A DNA stretch of 52,977 nucleotides from an uncultured Lachnospiraceae bacterium (GTDB taxonomy: Bacteria; Bacillota; Clostridia; Lachnospirales; Lachnospiraceae), in contig CAJUQO010000017.1 in the NCBI GenBank assembly GCA_910588295.1, positions 1 through 52,977 of the forward strand, read 5' to 3'. The notes beneath the pieces are model-generated. The model searched no databases. It was not told the DNA's origin and saw only the letters and a list, made by a program, of their open reading frames with translations. Of this stretch, positions 8,234 through 16,180 are shown piece after piece. Numbering within the stretch: position 1 is the first letter of the stretch; every line of letters begins with the position of its first letter. The position numbers and the translations under genes were made by a program.

Positions 8234-9424
8234 ATGAACGTTTTAAATAAATGTAATCCCCTGCAATTTAAAACTGCCCATGGCCAGAAGATCTCTTCGG
8301 CCCTGTTTTATCTGTCCTTCTGGGGTTACGTATTTTGTACCACATACTATGGAACAAATCTACTGCATACGGATAAAAAAATGGCGCGGCTGCTTTTACA
8401 GATAAGCTGGCTCTGCGTTTATTGCGCTGTCGCCAATATTCTTTTTTTCAGCGACTATTCTTTAAAACAGCTGCTGTACATTGCCGCTGTCCTTGGCATA
8501 TTTTATATAAGCTTTTCTGTCTCACGGTCACGCCATTTATTACAGGGATTTATCCTTGTTTTTTCCGCAAAGAGAATCAACTGGCATCGATTCATAATTT
8601 CAAACACTTGCTTTTATCCCTTTCTCCTGCTGTCTATTTTCATATGTAACCGTATAGGACTAATCAGCAGCTTAAATTTCCCCCGTGGCAACTTAATCCG
8701 CACTGATATGGGGTTTTCTCACCCCAATGTGTTGGGGGCTTATCTAATGATAATCTGCATGTCCTGGATGATTGTACGATATAAAAAGCTGATAATATAT
8801 GACTATTTTGTATTTGCCGCAATCATCGCTTATATATGGATAGGCCCTAACAGCCGTTCCTCGGCCCTGACTTTAACACTTATGGTTCTGGCGCTTCCAT
8901 TTTTCAAAAAGCAGAGCCATCTATTCAGGCAAAAAATAATTCATACTTTTATTTCCCTTTCCTACCTTTTAGGATTTTTTGCCTCCTACATCTGTGCGCT
9001 TTTGTATAATGCTGAAAATAGCCTGTTAACCTTTATTGACCGGATGTTATCCGGAAGAATCTCACTGGCGAATATATTTCTACAAAACTATCCTTCTACA
9101 TTGTTTGGCCAAAAACTGAAACTTGTAAGTTCCGCACAATCTTCCATAAACGGATCCCCCTCCGCCATATTAGATAATGCCTATATCCGCATGTATCTGG
9201 AAACGGGTATTATCCCAACCATGGTATTTCTGTGTATTATGACAGCAACCATATACTATCTGATATCCAAAGAACAATATAGTCTTGTTTTGTGCTTATG
9301 CCTTTTCGCAGTATATAGCCTTTTTGAATACAGAATCAGCAAAATATCTGTTAATTTTCTTCTTCTCACTGTTGTTTTACCGTTTCAAAACATTTTTCTA
9401 GAAAAGAAAAAAGAGCAGCATTAA
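8234..9424 (+). CDS. O-antigen ligase/Wzy-type polysaccharide polymerase-like membrane protein
   Basis: 396 aa from the ATG at 8234, preceded by GGAGG 8 bases upstream; the longer frame from 8168 begins within the promoter and is rejected. About ten hydrophobic segments, and a region around GFSHPNVLGAYLM plus a following GPNSRSSALTL segment typical of O-antigen ligase/polymerase family proteins in Firmicutes. Such proteins polymerise lipid-linked repeat units or ligate polymer on the outer membrane-face loop. It is the only plus-strand gene in this part and faces away from the surface operon; it is A/T-richer than the housekeeping genes to the right. It could serve the same polymer or another; an export role cannot be excluded. 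Confidence 0.72.
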   Translation: MNVLNKCNPLQFKTAHGQKISSALFYLSFWGYVFCTTYYGTNLLHTDKKMARLLLQISWLCVYCAVANILFFSDYSLKQLLYIAAVLGIFYISFSVSRSRHLLQGFILVFSAKRINWHRFIISNTCFYPFLLLSIFICNRIGLISSLNFPRGNLIRTDMGFSHPNVLGAYLMIICMSWMIVRYKKLIIYDYFVFAAIIAYIWIGPNSRSSALTLTLMVLALPFFKKQSHLFRQKIIHTFISLSYLLGFFASYICALLYNAENSLLTFIDRMLSGRISLANIFLQNYPSTLFGQKLKLVSSAQSSINGSPSAILDNAYIRMYLETGIIPTMVFLCIMTATIYYLISKEQYSLVLCLCLFAVYSLFEYRISKISVNFLLLTVVLPFQNIFLEKKKEQH

Positions 9425-9440
9425 ATTGAGCCCCAAGCGC

Positions 9441-11318
9441 CTACTTCCTCCCGCAACAATACTTATACTTCTTCCCGCTCCCACAGGGACAGGGATCATT
9501 GGGATATATTTTCTTTTCTTCCCTTTTCACCGTATTCCCAAAGATCGGCACGATCTTCTCGCCATCCCCCCGGATCTCCCGGGGCGTATGGCCTTTCAGA
9601 TCCCAATGCCGCACATGCCAGTTCAATAAATCAGCCTGGCGAATGGCCTCCCTCCTGGCTTTTTCTGATTTCAATTTACAGCCGGAGGTTTTCAGCGCCA
9701 GAAGTACGCCGTCGCTGCCGGTATTCATACGCAGAGCGCCCTGTACCGTATAAAAAGTCACAAAACTCTTCGTCTCGTTCAATCCGCACTTCTTCCGCAG
9801 ATAATCTAAAAAGAACTGGGTGTCTTCATCCGGTTCCTGGCAGCCCAATTCGCCATACTGCAAAAATACGTCTTTGGTTTCAGGAATATAGTAGTCAAAA
9901 GATTCCTGCGTTTTCAAAACATGGCGGTACATGTTTGACTCAAGAAGCATGTCGTCCATCAAATACCCGTCGCGCAGCGCATAATTGATGCCTCCGCTCT
10001 TGATCCGGCTCTCAATATAATCTGTCAGGCTCTTCTCGTCCGTGGCGCCGATCCCGTACCGTCCGCAGATCTCTGCCAGTTTCACCACCGGAATAACGCC
10101 ATACAGGTAAAGGGCCGCGTCACAGCAGACGCCCAGCGTCCAGCGTCCTTGCCTCTTTCCCCGGAATTCCGGCGTGGTAATCTCCCTGTACCGTTCTTCC
10201 ACATCTACGGGAACCCTGTAAAATTCAGCATCACCCACAAAAGCGCCATAGGTACACAGCAGAAGGGAACTGCCAATCAGATCTTCCGAAGCAAAAATGC
10301 CGTCACTCTCTATGGCCTCCTCGAATAACTCTATCTCTTCTCTGTCGGCATACATAAAGGTATCCGCCATGACATGTCCGTCCAGCAACCGGCCGCTCAG
10401 CCAGGAAACCAGTTCGGCTTTTTTCATGGATCCATGGCGCGCCAGGCCGTTAGCCCTCGCTATGGTCTCCAGCTCTCCCTTTTTGTAATTGGCATACACG
10501 TCCTGAAGCCGGGACGGCCTAAGAAACTGCCGACGATATTCCTCCAGATCTTCTTCCGCCCATCCCTCTCCCTCATCTTCCTCAAAAAACCCGCGGATCC
10601 CCTCCGCATCCAGGCCCATGCTTTCCAGATTCTTTAGGAAATCCTCTTCTCCTGTATCATCTTCCCCAAAAGATTCCCCGTCATCATCAGCCTCTTCCAA
10701 AACTTCCCTGATTCCCGCGCCGTCCGCAAACTCCCCGTCCTCTACCACATCAACATCCCAGACATCCTCCAGGTCGTCCAGATCATCCAGGATGGACCAG
10801 CCTTCCTCCTCATCCACATCCTCATAGGCCTCGCCGTCAGCCATCTCCGCCAGATCCCACGTCGCAAATCTGGTGTTGACCGCCTCCATATCAAAAGGCT
10901 CCGCCTCGTCTATACAATCATGGAACCCCCATATACCTCCGCAGTCCTCAATCATATTGGGCCCTTTAGACTTAATCACCTGCGGATAACGCTTATCATA
11001 GGGGAATACCTTTTCTACTGTGACCGTATGCTCCCAACAGTCTCCGAAATCATACGTATACAGGAATGTACATCCCTCCCACAGCCAGCCCTCCACACTC
11101 TCATCCGCCGTATCCTCGGAACCCGCCATGGGCGCGCCCTGGAAATCCTCATCGGCCTCCCGGAAATAAAAGGAAAACATATGGCTATGAGTCCACCCAA
11201 AGGCTTCCTCTATAATATCATCCAGATCATGGAAGGATATCTTATCCGGTACTAATATCCTGCGCCAGATTGGCGGCTTACTGCCTTTAACTGTTATTTT
11301 TAACTGGTAGCCCTGCAT
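9441..11318 (-). CDS. Plasmid pRiA4b ORF-3-like protein with C-terminal SEC-C motif
   Basis: 625 aa. Residues 1 to about 190 resemble the pRiA4b ORF-3 domain (PPIWRRILVP, then DLDDIIEEAFGW and YDFGDCWEH segments). Residues of about 150-275 are very acidic and probably disordered. A middle region includes a short SAP/Rho-N-like stretch (YKKGELETIARANGL). The last 20 residues are a SEC-C zinc-binding motif (PCPCGSGKKYKYCC). SEC-C is found on SecA and on many uncharacterised proteins. The biological role is not known. A typical AGAGGAGAGG site precedes the ATG. It converges on the polymerase gene with only 16 bases between the stops and no visible terminator. Confidence 0.75.
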   Translation of the reverse strand: MQGYQLKITVKGSKPPIWRRILVPDKISFHDLDDIIEEAFGWTHSHMFSFYFREADEDFQGAPMAGSEDTADESVEGWLWEGCTFLYTYDFGDCWEHTVTVEKVFPYDKRYPQVIKSKGPNMIEDCGGIWGFHDCIDEAEPFDMEAVNTRFATWDLAEMADGEAYEDVDEEEGWSILDDLDDLEDVWDVDVVEDGEFADGAGIREVLEEADDDGESFGEDDTGEEDFLKNLESMGLDAEGIRGFFEEDEGEGWAEEDLEEYRRQFLRPSRLQDVYANYKKGELETIARANGLARHGSMKKAELVSWLSGRLLDGHVMADTFMYADREEIELFEEAIESDGIFASEDLIGSSLLLCTYGAFVGDAEFYRVPVDVEERYREITTPEFRGKRQGRWTLGVCCDAALYLYGVIPVVKLAEICGRYGIGATDEKSLTDYIESRIKSGGINYALRDGYLMDDMLLESNMYRHVLKTQESFDYYIPETKDVFLQYGELGCQEPDEDTQFFLDYLRKKCGLNETKSFVTFYTVQGALRMNTGSDGVLLALKTSGCKLKSEKARREAIRQADLLNWHVRHWDLKGHTPREIRGDGEKIVPIFGNTVKREEKKIYPNDPCPCGSGKKYKYCCGRK

Positions 11319-11387
11319 ATTCCTCTCCTCTGTCCTAGTAACTTCCGGCCATAATTTCCAAACGCTCTGCCCGCTATGATCTTTGGA

Positions 11388-12611
11388 TTATAACTTTATC
11401 CCATTTTCCTGCAAAAGTTTTCTGGCTGTATCAATAGAGTCCACGCCCTCCTTATTTTTCACCGGGGCAAATTCAGACTCACGCACCACCTCATAAGAAA
11501 GGCAGTTATCCATCATATGCACCATGTCCAGAATCAGCGTCTCAAACTTATAACCGTTCGGTTCCGTGGGCGCATGGGCCGTTCCGTCGGGATCCACATA
11601 GGGGATCTTTTTTTCCACCACATGGAGGGGCATCCTGTTCTCCGCAATCCGCTCCAGTTTATCCAGGCGGAACAGATAATTCAGTATCACGCCAAAATTA
11701 TAGAGATATTCCCCTCTCTCATCCTTCGCATAGCTCATCTCCCTTGTCAACTCGTAATACTCAATGATTGAGGGTCTCCCATCCTCCAGACACAGTGCGC
11801 CGACCCGCTCCTCAGGATGGACCTTGCGCACCACCTTAGCCCCGGACACGCAGCCGTGTTTTATGACAGCGCCCACAAAACAGGGATCAGCAATCCTCTG
11901 CAGCACATTATCCACGGCAAAAGCATTCAGCCACTCCACCCCCATTTCTTTCGCCTTGGTATGCATCCCGGCCCTCATAAATGAGGCAAACCATCCCCCG
12001 TTCCCGTTGGGAGAAAATACCAACCTGTCCTCTGTCTCCATCAGAAGCTTCCTGTTAAAATCCATGGAGGGAGCCATGCTCTGCTTAAAGAAAAACATGT
12101 ACTCCGGATTATACCCGAAATACCCATGCTCCTTTAAAAATGTCACCGTATCATCATGGTTTTTTTCGCTGGTCATGACAAAAAACGGCACCCAGGCCCC
12201 CGCCTGCTCCACCACCTCCAGGGTGTTCCGGATCAACTGCTCAAAAATATACAGTTCTCTCTCCACACCGATGTTAAAGGTACCTTTAGGACCCGCATAG
12301 CCAAGCCGGGTTCCCTGGCCGCCAGCCAGCAAAAGGGCGGCTACTTTCCCGGCCCGGATCGCCTCCAGGCCTGTCTGCGTATATTCTTCTCTCTTTTTCT
12401 CTATCTCATCTACGCTGAGGGCTCCCAGGGGGGCGATATTCCCCTTGTTTGAGGGTGTGCTGTCACTGTCCAGGCAGGAGAAAAGACCCCAGTCCAGATT
12501 TTCGATCTGTTTCTCCAGAGCATCTTTCTTTTGCTCATCTAGTTTCTCATAAAACCGCAGCAGATGCGTCTGTCCATATTTTTCTAAAAGCTCTAAATTT
12601 TCTTTTTTCAA
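11388..12611 (-). CDS. UDPGP-family nucleotidyltransferase (UTP-glucose-1-P / UDP-HexNAc pyrophosphorylase type)
   Basis: About 407 aa from a TTG at 12611, which has a GGGGGA site just upstream; the frame can be opened to 12644 but without a good ribosome site. LLLAGGQGTRLG (about residues 94-105) followed by GPKGTFNIG is the nucleotide-binding signature of eukaryote-like UDP-sugar pyrophosphorylases (UDPGP type 1). It should make a UDP-sugar (UDP-Glc or UDP-GlcNAc) from UTP and the sugar 1-phosphate, a precursor of wall and surface glycans; substrate preference cannot be read directly. It follows the ABC-F gene by about 63 bases and may share its transcript. Confidence 0.82.
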   Translation of the reverse strand: MKKENLELLEKYGQTHLLRFYEKLDEQKKDALEKQIENLDWGLFSCLDSDSTPSNKGNIAPLGALSVDEIEKKREEYTQTGLEAIRAGKVAALLLAGGQGTRLGYAGPKGTFNIGVERELYIFEQLIRNTLEVVEQAGAWVPFFVMTSEKNHDDTVTFLKEHGYFGYNPEYMFFFKQSMAPSMDFNRKLLMETEDRLVFSPNGNGGWFASFMRAGMHTKAKEMGVEWLNAFAVDNVLQRIADPCFVGAVIKHGCVSGAKVVRKVHPEERVGALCLEDGRPSIIEYYELTREMSYAKDERGEYLYNFGVILNYLFRLDKLERIAENRMPLHVVEKKIPYVDPDGTAHAPTEPNGYKFETLILDMVHMMDNCLSYEVVRESEFAPVKNKEGVDSIDTARKLLQENGIKL

Positions 12612-12674
12612 AATTTTTCCCCCTTTTTGCCTGTGCCTGCACAATTTATCTCCGCCCCGGCCAGACTGTCGCGA

Positions 12675-14306
12675 TCAGTTATCTGCTTCCGTCATAGAAT
12701 AGACAGCCCTCTTACGCGCCATCTCATCCGATGCCAGATACTCATCATAAGTAGTAATCTTATCAATCAGCTGTCCGCCCGGCATGATCTCCATGATCCG
12801 GTTCGCCGTAGTCTCCACCAGCTGATGGTCACGGCAGGCGAACAACAGCACGCCCGGGAATTTCTTCAGCCCGTTATTCAGGGCCGTGATGGACTCCATG
12901 TCCAAATGGTTCGTCGGCTCATCCAGAATCAGCACATTGGAACCGGAGATCATCATTTTAGACAGCAGACAGCGCACCTTCTCTCCTCCCGAGAGGATCT
13001 TCACCTTCTTCACGCCGTCCTCCCCGGCAAACAGCATACGGCCCAGGAAACCGCGCACATAGGTGGCGTCCTTGATTTCCGAATACTGGGTCAGCCAGTC
13101 CGCGATGGTCAGGTCAGAGTCAAATTCCTTCGTGCTGTCCTGGGGGAAATAGGCCTGGGTAGTGGTCACGCCCCATTTATACGTACCCTCGTCCGGCTCC
13201 ATCTCGCCGGTCAGGATCTGGAACAGCACCGTCTTGGCCCGCTCATTGCCGCCCACGAAAGCCACTTTATCCTCCCTGTTCAGGGTAAACGTCAGGTGAT
13301 CCAGGATCAGCTCGCCGTCGATGGTCTTGGTCAGATTCTCCACCGCCAGCACGTCATTGCCGATCTCCCGGTCGGGACGGAAATCAATGTAAGGATATTT
13401 CCGGCTGGACGGTTTGATCTCATCCAGCTGGATCTTCTCCAGGGCCCTTTTACGGGAGGTAGCCTGCTTGGATTTGGAAGCGTTGGCGGAAAACCGGGAG
13501 ATAAACTCCTGCAGCTCCTTGATCTTCTCCTCTTTCTTGCGGTTGGCCTCCTTCATCTGGCGGATCAGAAGCTGGCTGGATTCATACCAGAAGTCATAAT
13601 TGCCCGCATAGAGCTGGATCTTACCATAGTCCACATCCGCCGTCTGGGTGCACACTTTATTCAGGAAATAGCGGTCGTGGGACACCACGATCACCGTATT
13701 ATCAAAATTGATCAGGAACTCCTCCAGCCAGTTGATCGCGTCCATATCCAAATGGTTGGTGGGCTCGTCGAGAAGCAGGATATCCGGGTTCCCGAAAAGG
13801 GCCTGGGCCAGCAGCACCTTCACCTTCTCGCTTCCCTTCAGGTTTGCCATACGTTCATAGTGCAGTTCCGTCGGAATGCCCAGTCCGTTGAGCAGCGATT
13901 CTGCGTCCGCCTCGGCCTCCCAGCCATTCATCTCCGCAAACTCTCCCTCCAGCTCACTGGCCCGGATGCCGTCCTCGTCGGTAAAATCCTCCTTGGCGTA
14001 GATGGCCTCCTTCTCCTTCATCACCTCATACAGATGGGCGTTGCCCATAATCACCGTATCCAATACCGTGTAGGAATCGTACTGGAAATGATCCTGCTTC
14101 AAAAAAGAAAGCCTCTGCCCCGGCGTGATCGTCACATCTCCTTTAGTGGTCTCCAGCTCTCCTGACAAAATCTTCAAAAACGTGGACTTACCGGCCCCAT
14201 TGGCTCCGATAATTCCATAGCAGTTGCCCTCGGTAAATTTAATATTCACATCCTCAAACAAGGCCTTCTTGCCCAATCTGAGAGTCACATTATTTGCAGC
14301 TATCAT
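12675..14306 (-). CDS. ABC-F family ATPase, YbiT-like, with one degenerate ATP site
   Basis: 543 aa with two ABC domains joined by the charged P-site/tRNA-interaction linker typical of ABC-F translation factors (FSANASKSKQATSR near 272-285), closest in layout to E. coli YbiT. Domain 1: Walker A GANGAGKS (34-41), Walker B D180-E181, H210, but signature LKGSE (156-160). Domain 2: signature LSGGE (438-442) and Walker B D462-E463 intact, but the P-loop reads GGNERAKT with A357 in place of the invariant Gly, and the H-loop position is R492 (CRDH instead of SHDR). So one composite site is complete and the other is degenerate. Ribosome-associated, soluble. GAGGAT precedes the ATG; promoter at 14436-14463 with a structured leader of over 100 bases. 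Confidence 0.88.
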   Translation of the reverse strand: MIAANNVTLRLGKKALFEDVNIKFTEGNCYGIIGANGAGKSTFLKILSGELETTKGDVTITPGQRLSFLKQDHFQYDSYTVLDTVIMGNAHLYEVMKEKEAIYAKEDFTDEDGIRASELEGEFAEMNGWEAEADAESLLNGLGIPTELHYERMANLKGSEKVKVLLAQALFGNPDILLLDEPTNHLDMDAINWLEEFLINFDNTVIVVSHDRYFLNKVCTQTADVDYGKIQLYAGNYDFWYESSQLLIRQMKEANRKKEEKIKELQEFISRFSANASKSKQATSRKRALEKIQLDEIKPSSRKYPYIDFRPDREIGNDVLAVENLTKTIDGELILDHLTFTLNREDKVAFVGGNERAKTVLFQILTGEMEPDEGTYKWGVTTTQAYFPQDSTKEFDSDLTIADWLTQYSEIKDATYVRGFLGRMLFAGEDGVKKVKILSGGEKVRCLLSKMMISGSNVLILDEPTNHLDMESITALNNGLKKFPGVLLFACRDHQLVETTANRIMEIMPGGQLIDKITTYDEYLASDEMARKRAVYSMTEADN

Positions 14307-14385
14307 ACTTATATCCTCTATATTCCTTTATATTTACACAAAATACATCCTTCTGGTTGCTCACTCCTGAATCATGTTCTTACGG

Positions 14386-14405
14386 AATGCGCCGTTTGGC
14401 GCATT
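14386..14405. repeat. Hairpin in the ABC-F gene leader
   Basis: AATGCGCC (14386-14393), loop GTTT, GGCGCATT (14398-14405); two further pairs form outside a single bulge. It lies about 80 bases upstream of the ABC-F start, inside the leader made from the promoter at 14436-14463, with no T-run after it. A leader structure with possible regulatory effect; not a clear terminator. Confidence 0.5.
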
Positions 14406-14435
14406 TCCTGGGCCGTGATCAGTAACACTCATTCC

Positions 14436-14463
14436 ATTATACATAAAACCAGCGCTTTTTCAA
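14436..14463 (-). promoter_or_regulatory. Promoter of the ABC-F gene
   Basis: On the minus strand, TTGAAA (14463-14458), a 16-base spacer and perfect TATAAT (14441-14436). The start codon at 14306 is about 130 bases downstream, giving an unusually long leader that contains the hairpin at 14386-14405. Confidence 0.7.
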
Positions 14464-14480
14464 GGAAAATAAAACCATCT

Positions 14481-16079
14481 TCACATCAAGGGCGCGAACA
14501 GTTTCAAAATCCATCCCCCTGCCTTCATTCGAAGACTCTGTTTCCTCGTAAACTGCTCTGTCATCTCCACAGAAAGCTTCAGCGTCTCCTCAAAATCCTT
14601 CTCCATATCTGCCACCACACCCGCCCCGTAAAGCAGCACCGCGTTTTCAAAATGCAGATACAGGCTGCGGTAATCCAGATTAACCGTGCCCACCACGGCG
14701 GTGGTATCGTCGCTGACAAAGGTTTTCGCATGGACAAACCCCGGCAGGTATTCGTAAATCTTCACTCCCGCCCGTAAAAGCTCCGAGTAGTGGGTTCTGG
14801 CCAGAGCAAAAGCATAAGCCTTGTCCGGGATGTGGGGCAGGATAATCTTCACATCCACTCCCCGTTTCGCTGCAAAAGTCAGGGACGTGATCATATCATG
14901 ATCCAAAATCAGGTAAGGCGTCATAATATGCACATAATCCTTCGCGGTCTGCAGAATATGGATATACACCAGCTTCCCCACGGGTTCCTGATCCAGGGGG
15001 CTGTCGGTATAGGGGATCACATAACCGGGATACTGTGCCTCCGGGCGGCGGGGATACACGTCGAGATAATCCACATAATTATTCTCATATCCCTCCAGAT
15101 CCCAAAGCTGCAGGAACATAACCGTCAGGCTGCGCACCGCATCCCCCCGGATCATGATCGCCGTATCCTTCCAATGGCCGAACCTTACCTTTTGGTTAAC
15201 ATACTCATCCGCCAGATTGGTGCCGCCCGTAAATCCCACTTCCCCGTCTATGACCAGGATCTTCCTGTGATCCCGATTATTCTGATAGGTACTGAGCGCC
15301 GGCTTGATGGGGGAAAACACCTTGCACTGGATTCCGGCCGCCTCCATCCTGCGGGGATAATCGTGGGACAGTGAGGCAAACTGCAAGGTTCCGTCATACA
15401 TCAGACGCACCTCCACGCCTTCCAGCACTTTATCCTTCAAAATCTCCAGAACCTGATCCCATACCTTTCCGTGTTCAATGATAAAATACTCCAAAAAGAT
15501 GAACTTCCTTGCCTCCCGGAGTTTCTCCAGCATTGCGGGGAACCAGTAATCCCCCAGCGGATAATACTCCAGCCCATTGTTCCGATACGTCGGAAAACCG
15601 TTATTCTGTAGGTAACCGGCCAGGCTCCCGATCATCCCGTCCTGTTCCCTGATCTCATCCAGAACATCCTGATTTTTAGGTATATATTCTCTGGTCCGCT
15701 CCTGCTGATCCAACACCTTCCGATTCATGATACGGGTACCGAGCTGAGTCTCCACAAACAGATAAAAGAGTCCGCCCATAATGGGAAACACCAGAGTCAT
15801 CACAATCCAGGGCAGCTTAAATTCCGGCAGACCGGGACGGTTAATGATGATCAGGACGATCACCACAGCCACAGCCATATAAAAGCCATATACATAGAAT
15901 ACATACCGCCACAACACCAGCCCCAGAAAAACGAGAAACAGAGCCTGCAGCGCCACCAGCAAAAGGATCACGGCCGTCCGGCCAAACACCAGCTTGACCA
16001 CGCCCTTTTTCCCCTTCTGCATCTTCTCTGAAAGTTCACTTTGCCCTATATCGGGCAACTCCGGTTTTTTACGATCCAT
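14481..16079 (-). CDS. cls: Cardiolipin synthase (phospholipase D superfamily)
   Basis: 532 aa. N-terminal hydrophobic segments cover about residues 28-125, then two phospholipase D catalytic motifs: HRKILVIDG with the downstream GGTN, and HAKTFVSDD with the downstream GTVNLDYRS. This is the standard bacterial cardiolipin synthase layout; the enzyme condenses two phosphatidylglycerol molecules to cardiolipin and glycerol at the membrane. AGGGAG lies 4 bases before the ATG. An inverted repeat CGGTA/TACCG (16102-16123) lies upstream and may be a control site or chance. Confidence 0.92.
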   Translation of the reverse strand: MDRKKPELPDIGQSELSEKMQKGKKGVVKLVFGRTAVILLLVALQALFLVFLGLVLWRYVFYVYGFYMAVAVVIVLIIINRPGLPEFKLPWIVMTLVFPIMGGLFYLFVETQLGTRIMNRKVLDQQERTREYIPKNQDVLDEIREQDGMIGSLAGYLQNNGFPTYRNNGLEYYPLGDYWFPAMLEKLREARKFIFLEYFIIEHGKVWDQVLEILKDKVLEGVEVRLMYDGTLQFASLSHDYPRRMEAAGIQCKVFSPIKPALSTYQNNRDHRKILVIDGEVGFTGGTNLADEYVNQKVRFGHWKDTAIMIRGDAVRSLTVMFLQLWDLEGYENNYVDYLDVYPRRPEAQYPGYVIPYTDSPLDQEPVGKLVYIHILQTAKDYVHIMTPYLILDHDMITSLTFAAKRGVDVKIILPHIPDKAYAFALARTHYSELLRAGVKIYEYLPGFVHAKTFVSDDTTAVVGTVNLDYRSLYLHFENAVLLYGAGVVADMEKDFEETLKLSVEMTEQFTRKQSLRMKAGGWILKLFAPLM

Positions 16080-16180
16080 AATTCTCCCTGCTTTTATCTA
16101 CCGGTATAAAAAATTTTGTACCGTGCAATGCCGATCACATTCCCTGATCCGTGCCGTCAATACAAAGGCTATGAAAACAG

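Noticed and set aside
12627..14165. Long plus-strand open frame (512 codons) opposite the ABC-F gene
   Set aside because: The His/Gln/Leu/Ile-rich composition is the usual antisense shadow of a well-supported ABC-F gene; no ribosome site or known domain.
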